Of a stretch of 16,873 nt of DNA, positions 1-7,069 are shown one piece after another. A program made the translations under genes and the position numbers. The notes under the pieces were generated by a model. It ran no database searches. It was not told the DNA's origin and saw only the letters and a list, made by a program, of their open reading frames with translations. Each line of letters starts with the position of its first letter. Positions within the stretch are counted from its first letter, which is position 1. The DNA comes from JBGPFS01 sp041483455 (GTDB lineage: Bacteria > Chloroflexota > Limnocylindria > Limnocylindrales > CSP1-4), in contig JBGPFS010000031.1 of assembly GCA_041483455.1 (NCBI GenBank), positions 1-16,873 of the forward strand, read 5' to 3'.

Positions 1-2045
1 CCGCGATCCCGCAGAACGATCCGTCGACCGATTCCTTCTACCGCCACGACTACACGGCCACGTCCGGGACGCCCCACGTCAGCGCGAGCACGAACGAGTG
101 GCAGGGCGCCGCTGGTACGCCGCTCCTGAATCGCCACTCGGAATGCGCCGATTGCCACAACCCCCACAGCGCCTCGGACGCGGCCCCGACGCAGACGACC
201 CTCGGCTGGACGCTGTCGGGCAGGTTGTCGAAGACCTCCGGGGTGATCGTCGGCAACGGGGCCTCGGGCGTCGCGCCCGGCTACACGTGGAGCGCGCCCG
301 TCGACCCCGCCCTCGACGAGGGGACGCCTCCCGCCCCGACGCAGTACGAGTATCAGCTCTGCCTGAAGTGCCATTCCGGCTTCACGCAGCTCCGGGCGCA
401 GACGCCGGGCAAGCCGTCCACGTGGGCCCTGGACAAGGGCGTGGAGCTCAACCCCGCGAACGGCTCCTATCACCCGGTCGAGGCGCCGGGGACGAACGGG
501 ACCCTGGCGATGCAGAACAGCCTTGCGGGCACCTCCACGTACAAGCTCTGGAACTTCGAGGTCGGGGGCACGGTCCGCTGCGTGAACTGCCACGGCGATC
601 CGGCGAAGCTGTCCGGGGGCGCACGCCCGGCGGCCGACTCGGACCTCGCGCCGCACGCGAGCGAGAACCGCGGCCTTCTGATCGCCAACTACCGCGATCG
701 GCTGCTCAAGACCAGCGCCGAGGCCTATGCCGCCGGTGACTTCGCGCTCTGCTACCTGTGCCATGCCGAGGCGCCGTTCACCGACGCGACCGGGACGGCG
801 CGGCCGGACACGAACTTCCGGTATCACGGCCTCCACGTCTCGGCCCTCCAGAAGCTCGGCAGCGGCGGGACGGACATCGACACCTCGGGCGCCGGCCAGG
901 GGAACGCGACCTGCTCCGAGTGCCACTTCCGGATCCACTCCACGGCCCTCGCCGTCACGTCGGACGAGCGTTCGAACTCCCGGCTCGTCAACTTCGCGCC
1001 GAACGTCGGCGTCGGCTCGTCTGCCTGGGTGAGCACCGGGACCGGTTCGGGAACGTGCACCCTCACCTGTCACGGGAAGCCCCACGGCTTCGGGTACTCG
1101 TCGACGCCTGCCGCGATGACGTTGACGATCCAGCCCAGTCCCGCGACCTTCACCACGGCCGGCGACGTGATCGCCTACGCCTTCGTCCTGGGCAACCCCG
1201 GATCCGGCACCCTCGGGGGCCCTTTCTCGGTCACCGACGACAAGGTCGCCTCCGTCAAGTGCCCGCTGACGAGCGGCATCGCCCCCGGCTCGACCCTTAC
1301 CTGCACCGGCTCGTACGTCGTCACCACGGCCGACGTGACGGCCGGCTCGGTCACGGACGCCGCGACGGCGACGAACGGGGTCTACTCCGCGACGGCGCGC
1401 GCGACGATCGGCGAGCCACTCGCCCTCTCGGTATTCCCGTCCTCGCCGACGTTCGCCGGGCCCGGCTCCGTGATCACCTTCACGTACCTCATCGCGAACG
1501 GAGCGGCCACGACCATGGCCGGCCCGTTCACGGTGACCACCGACCGCGGGCCGACACCCGGTATCCCCTTCACGTGCGGCACTGCGACCAGCCTCGCCTC
1601 GGGCGCGACGACGAGCTGCACCGGTGCCTACACGGCGACCCAGGCCGACCTTGACGGCGGCTCGATCGTCGTCACCGCCACGGCCTCGAACGGGACACTC
1701 ACCTCGGCGGCGGCGACCGCTCGATCGGACAGCATCCTGCGGCTCCTCAAGGACGTCACCGAGCCGTCGTTCCCGGCGGCCGGCACGAACCTCCACTACA
1801 CGTACCTGATCACGAACCGGAGCACGGTGCCGGTGGTCGGCCCCTTCGCCGTCTCGGACGATCGGGCGTCGGCCACCTGCCAGCCCGCGTCGACGCTCGC
1901 CGCAGGCGCCTCAGTCCTGTGCTCGGCGACGTACACGGTCACCGATGCCGACGTCGCAGCGGGCTCGGTGACGAACACCGCCCGTGGGTCGGGAGGCGGC
2001 CTGAGCTCCAACCGGGCCGTCGTCACGGTCCTCAAGCTGCCGTAG
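1..2045 (+). CDS. Multiheme c-type cytochrome with C-terminal DUF11-like repeats (5' partial)
   Basis: The reading frame is open from base 3 to the TAG at 2043-2045, so the N-terminus, including any signal peptide, lies outside the window. The N-terminal part carries five CXXCH heme-attachment sites (144-158, 360-374, 579-593, 750-764, 912-926) and one CX3CH site (CTLTCH, 1056-1073). The rest is three tandem repeats of about 100 residues (from 1116, 1410 and 1728). Each has a pattern like TTADVTAGSVTDAATATNG and usually a Cys pair, as in DUF11/DUF7507-type cell-surface beta domains. Covalent heme requires export, so the protein should sit outside the cytoplasmic membrane, probably as a surface electron carrier on a repeat stalk. 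Apparent internal starts such as the TTG at 225 are not real starts, because the frame and a heme motif continue upstream. The partner and the electron acceptor cannot be told from the sequence. The cytochrome call is firm; the surface location is inference. Confidence 0.88.
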   Translation, partial: AIPQNDPSTDSFYRHDYTATSGTPHVSASTNEWQGAAGTPLLNRHSECADCHNPHSASDAAPTQTTLGWTLSGRLSKTSGVIVGNGASGVAPGYTWSAPVDPALDEGTPPAPTQYEYQLCLKCHSGFTQLRAQTPGKPSTWALDKGVELNPANGSYHPVEAPGTNGTLAMQNSLAGTSTYKLWNFEVGGTVRCVNCHGDPAKLSGGARPAADSDLAPHASENRGLLIANYRDRLLKTSAEAYAAGDFALCYLCHAEAPFTDATGTARPDTNFRYHGLHVSALQKLGSGGTDIDTSGAGQGNATCSECHFRIHSTALAVTSDERSNSRLVNFAPNVGVGSSAWVSTGTGSGTCTLTCHGKPHGFGYSSTPAAMTLTIQPSPATFTTAGDVIAYAFVLGNPGSGTLGGPFSVTDDKVASVKCPLTSGIAPGSTLTCTGSYVVTTADVTAGSVTDAATATNGVYSATARATIGEPLALSVFPSSPTFAGPGSVITFTYLIANGAATTMAGPFTVTTDRGPTPGIPFTCGTATSLASGATTSCTGAYTATQADLDGGSIVVTATASNGTLTSAAATARSDSILRLLKDVTEPSFPAAGTNLHYTYLITNRSTVPVVGPFAVSDDRASATCQPASTLAAGASVLCSATYTVTDADVAAGSVTNTARGSGGGLSSNRAVVTVLKLP
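1056..1073 (+). other. Non-canonical CX3CH heme-binding motif
   Basis: The codons read Cys-Thr-Leu-Thr-Cys-His, followed by Gly-Lys-Pro-His. There is one more residue between the cysteines than in the standard CXXCH site. It sits directly before the repeat region and after five normal sites. Variants with longer Cys-Cys spacing are known in some multiheme cytochrome families, for example the CxxxxCH...CXXCH domains of Geobacter. Heme attachment here is therefore plausible but unproven. Confidence 0.6.
1116..2042 (+). repeat. Three tandem DUF11/DUF7507-like protein repeats
   Basis: Three copies begin near 1116, 1410 and 1728. Each runs from a hydrophobic start (LTIQPSPATF, LSVFPSSPTF, LLKDVTEPSF) through a GPF[ST]V or GPFAV strand to a conserved end of the type DV/DL-x-GS-[IV]-V/T. 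The copies are diverged at the base level, so this is an old protein duplication and not a recent DNA repeat. Such domains are typical of extracellular stalks or adhesins in Gram-positive and Chloroflexota-like bacteria. Confidence 0.75.
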
Positions 2046-2087
2046 GCGATTCGGCCCGGCCCGTTCGCACCCCGCGCCCGAATCGCC
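2045..2087 (+). terminator. Candidate terminator hairpin after the multiheme cytochrome
   Basis: GGCGATTCGG (2045-2054) and CCGAATCGCC (2078-2087) are perfect 10-bp inverted arms around a 23-base C-rich loop. The left arm starts on the last base of the stop codon. No T-run follows (the next bases are CAAACC), so it is not a textbook intrinsic terminator, but T-poor hairpins are common in high-GC genomes. It marks the likely boundary between this gene and the maturation operon. Confidence 0.55.
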
Positions 2088-2102
2088 CAAACCTACCCAC
2101 TG

Positions 2103-2122
2103 GATACAGGCTGACCTGTATC
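2103..2122 (+). promoter_or_regulatory. Perfect palindrome, candidate operator/promoter of the maturation operon
   Basis: GATACAGG (2103-2110) and CCTGTATC (2115-2122) are perfect 8-bp inverted arms separated by CTGA. The right arm overlaps TATCTT (2119-2124), a possible -10 element, though I see no convincing -35 box. The site lies about 165 bases upstream of the first gene of the operon and after the terminator-like hairpin. An 8-4-8 palindrome fits a dimeric repressor better than a terminator. The binding protein is unknown. Confidence 0.45.
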
Positions 2123-2273
2123 TTCCGGCGCTCTCGGGGACCGACCGGGCTAGACCCTCTATCCGAAACGTGCCGCCCGACGGATGGTCCCGGAATTCGC
2201 TCAAATCGACAATGGGTCCATCACGACGAGTCCCCCGGCGATCGCCCGCGAGGCGGCGGCCCGGCGAGGCTGC

Positions 2274-2280
2274 AAGGAGA
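2274..2280 (+). promoter_or_regulatory. Ribosome binding site fixing the PCYCGC lipoprotein start
   Basis: AAGGAGA lies five bases before the ATG at 2286. The same frame has an upstream ATG at 2184 with no Shine-Dalgarno match. Starting at 2286 gives a clean lipoprotein signal peptide, so 2286 is chosen. Confidence 0.75.
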
Positions 2281-2285
2281 ACCTG

Positions 2286-2891
2286 ATGGACCAGCACGAG
2301 CCAGCGTCCCGGATCGGTCGCCACCGATCGCTCCGGATCTCCACCGCCGGGCTGCTCGCGTTCATCCTCCTGAGCGGGACCGCGGTCGCGGCCTGCACGG
2401 GCGCCAGCGGAGCCGGGGCCACCGGCCCGATGGCCACGATGACCGCCGAGATCCCCGCCACCGCGCCCAGCGCCGCGCCGGCCGACGGCACCGTGACGGG
2501 CAGCGGGTCGGCGCCGATGGACATGGTCCGTGCCGACGCCAGCGACGCCTGGGCACACCGTCCGGCCTTCGTCACCGGCGACCGGGCGACCGAAGAGGCG
2601 TACGCCTACGCGCTGTACCACCCGCAGGTCATCCAGTGGATGCCCTGCTACTGCGGCTGCGTCGGGATGGGCCACCGGTCCAACCTCGACTGCTATCTCA
2701 AGCCCGACCTGATGGGCGGCAAGACCGTGTTCGAGGAGCACGCCTCTTACTGCGACGTGTGCGTCAAGACGACGCTCCTCGCGAAACAGATGTACTCGCA
2801 GGGCAAGTCACTCCGCGAGATCCGGCAGGCCGTCGACCGGACGTTCGGCGGCGCCGCACCCGGCACGAACACCGACCAGCCGCCGGCCTGA
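2286..2891 (+). CDS. PCYCGC-motif lipoprotein
   Basis: This is a 201-residue exported protein. It starts with a basic stretch (RIGRHRSLR), a hydrophobic core (about 20-35) and a lipobox VAAC with the acylated Cys at residue 37. An Ala/Gly/Thr-rich linker follows. The conserved domain holds the PCYCGC motif (C121, C123, C125), then C136 and a CDVC pair (C156, C159). These six cysteines suggest metal binding or thiol-disulfide chemistry on the outer face of the membrane. The family (PCYCGC-motif lipoproteins) has no established function that I know of. Its place at the head of a cytochrome c maturation operon, 15 bases before the TPR gene, suggests a role in apocytochrome, heme or metal handling. 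That role is inference. The start is set by the RBS at 2274-2280. Confidence 0.85.
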   Translation: MDQHEPASRIGRHRSLRISTAGLLAFILLSGTAVAACTGASGAGATGPMATMTAEIPATAPSAAPADGTVTGSGSAPMDMVRADASDAWAHRPAFVTGDRATEEAYAYALYHPQVIQWMPCYCGCVGMGHRSNLDCYLKPDLMGGKTVFEEHASYCDVCVKTTLLAKQMYSQGKSLREIRQAVDRTFGGAAPGTNTDQPPA

Positions 2892-2906
2892 GAGGACGCC
2901 TCCACC

Positions 2907-3872
2907 ATGACCGCCAAGACCAGGCCGACCGACCGCGCCGCCGCCCGGCGCGTCGAGCGCGACCTCCTCGCCCAGCTCGGCCTCGGGGCCGGGGCCAGCG
3001 ACGCGGAGCTCGAGAACGCCCACGATGGGATCGTCGGCTTCCTCCGGACGGCGCCGCAGGACCTGCGGTCCTGGGCCGGGCGCCAGATCTCCACGACCGA
3101 CGAGGCGTACGCCCTCCTGTCCGACCCGACCGCCGACCTGGCGAGCCTGGCGCCAGCTGCGTCGTTCGCGGCCGCTGAAGTGGCCGAGACCCCGGTCGCG
3201 GGCGCCGCTCGCTCCGGCTCCGCGGTCCCGAAGACCGGCGGCCGGCGGGTGGGACCGGTCGCCCGCGCCGTCATCGCCGCCCTCGGGCTCGTCGGCGTGC
3301 TGGTCGTCGGGGTCATCGTCTACCAGTCCGGCGCCCCTGCCGTGCCCGGCTTCACCGGGACGCCCGGGCCGGACGCTTCCGCGACCCCGGCCGTCGATGC
3401 CGCCCAGGTCGCCGCATTGATGCAGAAGATCGCGGCCAACCCGAAGGACGCGGCCTCGCTGATCGGGCTCGGCGATCTCTACTACCAGGCCGGCGACTTC
3501 AAGACCGCCGCCGACTGGATGGCCAAAGCGGTCGCGGCGGATCCGAAGAACACGTCCGCACTCCTGGGCCTCGGCGCCGCCCAGTTCAACACCGGCGATG
3601 CCGCGAGCGCCGAGAAGCAGTGGCGAGCGGTCCTCGTCATCGAGCCGAAGAACCAGGAGGCTTACTACGACCTCGGGTTCATGTACCTCGCCCGGAACCC
3701 GCCGGACATGGCCAACGTGACGGCGATGTGGCAGAAGGTCCTCGACATCGACCCGACGACCACGTACGCCGCGAACGTCAAGACCCACTTCGCAAGCTTC
3801 GCCTCGCCGAGCCCGGCCGCCAGCGGCGCCCCCGCCACCCCGGCTCCCAGCCCGACGCCGAGCGGGAGCTGA
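2907..3872 (+). CDS. Membrane-anchored TPR protein with degenerate J-like N-terminus
   Basis: This is a 321-residue protein. Residues about 10-70 resemble a DnaJ-type helical head (a QLGLGAGASDAELENAH stretch, then DEAYALLSDP), but I see no HPD tripeptide, so it should not stimulate Hsp70 in the usual way. A single membrane helix spans about 118-141. Residues about 165-285 form TPR-type helical pairs (the GLGDLYYQAGDFKTAADWM pattern), and the protein ends in a Pro/Ser/Ala-rich tail. The TPR domain should face outward. In System I the TPR domain of CcmH/CcmI binds apocytochrome; a similar holdase or scaffold role for System II here is an inference from its position just before ccdA (four-base gap). 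A GAGAGGA sequence precedes the ATG. Confidence 0.75.
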   Translation: MTAKTRPTDRAAARRVERDLLAQLGLGAGASDAELENAHDGIVGFLRTAPQDLRSWAGRQISTTDEAYALLSDPTADLASLAPAASFAAAEVAETPVAGAARSGSAVPKTGGRRVGPVARAVIAALGLVGVLVVGVIVYQSGAPAVPGFTGTPGPDASATPAVDAAQVAALMQKIAANPKDAASLIGLGDLYYQAGDFKTAADWMAKAVAADPKNTSALLGLGAAQFNTGDAASAEKQWRAVLVIEPKNQEAYYDLGFMYLARNPPDMANVTAMWQKVLDIDPTTTYAANVKTHFASFASPSPAASGAPATPAPSPTPSGS

Positions 3873-3876
3873 TCCG

Positions 3877-4611
3877 GTGGCGCCGATCGGGATCCTGATC
3901 GCCTTCCTGGGCGGGATCGTCTCGTTCGCGTCGCCGTGCTGCCTCCCGCTCGTCCCGGCCTACGTCGGCTACATGGTCGGGACGACCCCCGCCGGCAGCC
4001 CCGGCGCGCGGCGGGCGGCGTTCTACCAGTCGCTCGCCTTCGTGCTCGGCTTCTCGGCCGTCTTCATCACCCTGTGGGCCTCGGTCGGCCTGATCGGCTA
4101 CGCCCTGCGCGACTACGTCGGGCTCCTTCGCCAGCTCGGCGGGGCGATCCTCGTCTTCATGGGCCTGCACGTCGCGGGCGTGATCAACATCGCGGCCCTC
4201 TACCGGGAGGTCCGCCTGCCGGTCGGCCCGCTGGGCGGCGCCACGATGGGCTTCGGCCCGGCGGCGGCGGCGAACCCATCCCTCCGCCGTTCGGCCCTCC
4301 TCGGCGTCGTCTTCGCCGCTGGCTGGACCCCCTGTATCGGGCCGATCCTGGGCGGGATCATCGGGCTCGCCACGGTCAGCGCGAGCGTCGCGGAAGGGAC
4401 CGTCCTCCTCGTCGCCTACGCCGTCGGCCTGGCCATCCCGTTCATCCTCGTCGCCGTGGGCGCCACGGCGGTCAGCCACCGCCTCGGCTGGCTGCGCGAC
4501 CACTACCGCCTGGTCTCGGCGGTCACCGGCGCGCTCCTCGTGGCGGTCGGCTTCCTGATGATCACGAACCTGTTCGTTCGCCTGTCGACCGTCTTCACCC
4601 CGATCCTCTGA
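3877..4611 (+). CDS. ccdA: CcdA-type thiol-disulfide transporter for cytochrome c biogenesis
   Basis: This is a 244-residue polytopic membrane protein of the CcdA/DsbD-beta family, which passes electrons from cytoplasmic thioredoxin across the membrane to exported thioredoxin-like proteins. The two signature redox cysteines are present: SPC at C21 in the first helix (SFASPCCLPLVPAYVGYMVG) and WTPC at C153 in the fourth (GWTPCIGPILGG). An extra Cys sits at residue 22, beside the first redox Cys. Length and an apparent six-helix layout match CcdA. The start is a GTG four bases after the previous stop, preceded by GGGAGC. The likely partner is the TlpA/ResA-type protein at 7070-7681. CcdA together with ResB-CcsB defines System II cytochrome c maturation. 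Confidence 0.93.
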   Translation: MAPIGILIAFLGGIVSFASPCCLPLVPAYVGYMVGTTPAGSPGARRAAFYQSLAFVLGFSAVFITLWASVGLIGYALRDYVGLLRQLGGAILVFMGLHVAGVINIAALYREVRLPVGPLGGATMGFGPAAAANPSLRRSALLGVVFAAGWTPCIGPILGGIIGLATVSASVAEGTVLLVAYAVGLAIPFILVAVGATAVSHRLGWLRDHYRLVSAVTGALLVAVGFLMITNLFVRLSTVFTPIL

Positions 4612-4622
4612 GGGAGCACCGG

Positions 4623-6080
4623 ATGAGCCAGATCGCCCCAACGCTCACGAGCGAGCCCGTCGACGACCTCGAAGGCGGACTCGCGATCTCGCCCGCGTTC
4701 CTGCTCGAGCGGGTCTGGCACTTCTTCATCTCGATGCGGACGGGGCTCGTCCTCATCCTGGTCCTGGCGGCACTCTCGCTGGTCGGGACCATGCTCGTCC
4801 AGGCGTCGCCGGGCCTCAAGAGCGACCCGCAGGCGTACGCCGCGTGGGTCGAATCGGTCCGCCCGAAGTACGGCGGCTGGACCGGGGTCTTCAACAGCCT
4901 CGGCTTCTTCTCGATCTTCGACTCGATCTGGTTCAAGGGGACCGTGACCCTCCTCATCACGAGCGTGGTGGCCTGCTCGATCAACCGGGCGCCGCTCCTC
5001 TGGAAGCAGGCGACCCATCCCCGGCTGAGCATGGCCGACACGTTCTTCGAGCACGCCCCGCTCCACGCCACCCTCAGCGGACCGTCCGACGCGGACGCGG
5101 CGCTGGCCGAGGTGGACGGCGCGTTCCGGAGCCACGGCTTCCGGACGGTCGTGGAGCAAGAAGGCGACGACATCCACCTCTATGCGGACCGCTTCCGATG
5201 GGCCCCGTTCGGGACGGTGATCGCCCACCTGAGCCTGGTGCTCGTGCTGGTCGGGGTCATCCTCGGGACGGCGTTGGGCTTCCGCAACACCGATTTCGCG
5301 GCCCCGATCGGCGCCAAGGTCGACGTGGGGAACGGCACCGGCCTGACGCTCCAGGCGACGAGCTTCACCGACTCTTACAGCACGGACAACGGCGCCCCGA
5401 GCGACTACGCGAGCGACCTGGTCCTCTACAAGGACGGCCAGCAGGTGGCGGCCCAGACGATCCGGGTGAACCAGCCGCTCCGCTACGGCGACGTCTCGTT
5501 CTACCAGTCGTTCTTCGGCCCGGCGGCAGTGATGCAGGTCAAGGACGCCAGCGGCAAGGTCCTGTTCGACGAGGGCGTGCCGCTCCTGTGGGGCTCCAAC
5601 GACGGGAAGGAGCGGGTCGGCCAGTTCACACTTCCGGACCAGGGCCTGACGATCTTCGTCGTCGAGCCGCAGTCCGGCGAGGTCAGCCCGACGATCAAGG
5701 CGGGCCAGGCCCAGGTCGAGGTCTACAAGTCCGGCAGCGAGACCGCCACCGACATCAAGATCCTCGACCAGGGCAAGGCCGCCACGGTCGGCGGCCTGTC
5801 GGTCACCTTCGCCCGCGAGCGCCAGTTCACCGGGCTGATCGTCGCCCGGGACCCGGGCGTCCCGTTCGTGTGGGGCGGCGCGCTGGCCCTCGTGCTCGGC
5901 GTCTGCCTCGTCTTCTTCTTCTCGAATCGACGGGCCTGGGCCCGCATCCGGCGCGGCGACGATGGCACCACCAGCGTCCGGATCGGGGCGGTCATCCGCC
6001 ACGACGTCGCCTTCGAGACCGATTTCCGCCAGTTCATCGACGGCCTGAAGCTCGCCCTCGACGGGCGCAGCGCCTCCTGA
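4623..6080 (+). CDS. resB: Cytochrome c biogenesis protein ResB/Ccs1
   Basis: This is a 485-residue membrane protein of the ResB family, which together with CcsB exports heme and attaches it to apocytochrome c. Three helices lie in the first half (about 40-60 following FFISMRTGLVLIL, 105-121, and 196-218), and a fourth lies near the C-terminus (415-433). Between the third and fourth helices is a large exported domain of about 200 residues. H202 in the third helix (GTVIAHLSLVLVLVG) matches the conserved ResB heme-ligand histidine. The start ATG has GAGGGAG six bases upstream, overlapping the ccdA stop codon. The frame stays open far upstream, but that stretch is a shadow of ccdA and is excluded. 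Confidence 0.93.
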   Translation: MSQIAPTLTSEPVDDLEGGLAISPAFLLERVWHFFISMRTGLVLILVLAALSLVGTMLVQASPGLKSDPQAYAAWVESVRPKYGGWTGVFNSLGFFSIFDSIWFKGTVTLLITSVVACSINRAPLLWKQATHPRLSMADTFFEHAPLHATLSGPSDADAALAEVDGAFRSHGFRTVVEQEGDDIHLYADRFRWAPFGTVIAHLSLVLVLVGVILGTALGFRNTDFAAPIGAKVDVGNGTGLTLQATSFTDSYSTDNGAPSDYASDLVLYKDGQQVAAQTIRVNQPLRYGDVSFYQSFFGPAAVMQVKDASGKVLFDEGVPLLWGSNDGKERVGQFTLPDQGLTIFVVEPQSGEVSPTIKAGQAQVEVYKSGSETATDIKILDQGKAATVGGLSVTFARERQFTGLIVARDPGVPFVWGGALALVLGVCLVFFFSNRRAWARIRRGDDGTTSVRIGAVIRHDVAFETDFRQFIDGLKLALDGRSAS

Positions 6081-6096
6081 AGGAAGGGACGACACC

Positions 6097-7008
6097 GTGT
6101 TCAAGATGTCCGAGTACAGCTTCATCGCTGGACTCCTCGCCGCGGGCCTCGCGCTGCTGTGCTACGCGATCGCCTTCGCCTCGGTCCGGCTGGCGCAGCG
6201 GCGGAGCGTGTTCACGCCGGCCGGTGCAGGCGCGGGCGCAGGCGCCGAGGGCGGTTCCCTGGCGATGGCGAGCCGCGGTTCGAGCGGCTCGTTCGCCGTG
6301 TACGGGACGCTCATCGCCTGGCTGGCGGCCGGGTTCATCACCGCGTCGCTCATCTTCCGGACGATCGCGGTGGGCCACGGCCCGTTCGCGAACATGTACG
6401 AGTTCTCCGTCGCGTTCGCCTGGGGCGTGCTCGTCATGTACCTCTACTTCGAGCGGCGCTATCACCAGCGCGCCCTGGGCCTGGTCGCCCTGCCGGTCGC
6501 CCTGGCGATGCTCCTCTACGCGACGACGATCCCCTCGACGTCTGAACCGCTCGTCCCCGCCCTCCAGAACAACCTGCTCCTGACGATCCACGTCGCCGTC
6601 GCGATCGTCGCCTACGGCACCTTCTCGGTCGCGTTCGCGGCCGCGGTCCTCTTCCTCATCCAGCCCGAGGGCGGCCGGCGCGGCCTGCCGCGGCCCGAGC
6701 TTCTCGACGAGATCTCCTACAAGGCCGTGGTCATCGGCTTCCCGTTCCTGACCCTGACGATCGTCCTCGGGGCGGTCTGGGCGGATGTGGCCTGGGGCAG
6801 CTACTGGAGCTGGGACCCCAAGGAGACCGCCTCGCTCGTGACCTGGCTCATCTACGGCGCCTACCTCCACGCCCGCGTGGTCCGCGGCTGGCGCGGCTCG
6901 GGCTCGGCCTGGCTCCTGGTGCTCGGCTTCGGCGCCACCCTCTTCACCTACTTCGGGAACCTCTTCTTCGGTGGTCTGCACAGCTACGCCGGCCTGAACC
7001 AGCAGTAG
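6097..7008 (+). CDS. ccsB: Cytochrome c biogenesis protein CcsB/ResC (heme handling, WWD domain)
   Basis: This is a 303-residue polytopic protein of the CcmC/CcsA-CcsB heme-handling family. It has the tryptophan-rich WWD segment at residues 228-240 (W228, W233, W237, W239, D240, followed by PKE). Candidate heme-ligand histidines are H94 (VGHGPFANMYEF), H165, H258 (YGAYLHARV) and H295 near the C-terminus. An outward Gly/Ala-rich loop (about 41-55) separates the first two helices. The protein forms the heme channel and synthetase with ResB. The start is a GTG with AAGGAAGGG eight bases upstream, 16 bases after the resB stop. It is separate from resB, unlike the fused CcsBA of some epsilon-proteobacteria. 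Confidence 0.94.
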   Translation: MFKMSEYSFIAGLLAAGLALLCYAIAFASVRLAQRRSVFTPAGAGAGAGAEGGSLAMASRGSSGSFAVYGTLIAWLAAGFITASLIFRTIAVGHGPFANMYEFSVAFAWGVLVMYLYFERRYHQRALGLVALPVALAMLLYATTIPSTSEPLVPALQNNLLLTIHVAVAIVAYGTFSVAFAAAVLFLIQPEGGRRGLPRPELLDEISYKAVVIGFPFLTLTIVLGAVWADVAWGSYWSWDPKETASLVTWLIYGAYLHARVVRGWRGSGSAWLLVLGFGATLFTYFGNLFFGGLHSYAGLNQQ

Positions 7009-7034
7009 CCCGGCCGACGCGAACGCGATGAACG

Positions 7035-7057
7035 GCGCCGGCCCGACCGGCCGGCGC
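7035..7057 (+). promoter_or_regulatory. Strong GC hairpin directly before the tlpA ribosome binding site
   Basis: GCGCCGGCC (7035-7043) and GGCCGGCGC (7049-7057) pair perfectly over 9 bp around a CGACC loop. The hairpin ends one base before AGGAGGA. It fills most of the largest gap inside the maturation operon (61 bases). It could stabilise a processed mRNA end, slow transcription, or set expression of the downstream genes. No T-run follows. Confidence 0.55.
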
Positions 7058-7064
7058 AGGAGGA
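7058..7064 (+). promoter_or_regulatory. Near-perfect ribosome binding site fixing the thioredoxin start
   Basis: AGGAGGA lies five bases before the ATG at 7070. An in-frame ATG at 7028 would make the hairpin coding and has no RBS, so 7070 is chosen as the start. Confidence 0.85.
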
Positions 7065-7069
7065 CGAGC

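Noticed and set aside
225..2045. Start of the multiheme cytochrome at TTG 225
   Set aside because: The same frame is open to the window edge and includes a CXXCH site at 144-158, so the gene is cut by the window and 225 is internal.
2046..2285. Search for a small RNA, riboswitch or small gene in the largest gap
   Set aside because: Apart from the two inverted repeats and the RBS I see no conserved riboswitch core and no convincing short ORF with an RBS.
3936..6080. A 714-residue protein starting inside ccdA
   Set aside because: The part before 4623 is Arg/Pro-rich out-of-frame shadow of ccdA; the ResB family match begins at the ATG at 4623, which has a good RBS.
4503..6125. Long minus-strand ORF (540 residues) opposite resB
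   Set aside because: Its composition (Asp/Glu/Arg/Val-rich, low complexity) is the usual antisense shadow of a high-GC gene; no domain is visible and resB is certain on the other strand.
7028..7069. Upstream ATG for the thioredoxin-like protein
   Set aside because: It lacks an RBS and would translate through a perfect 9-bp hairpin; the ATG at 7070 follows AGGAGGA at ideal spacing.
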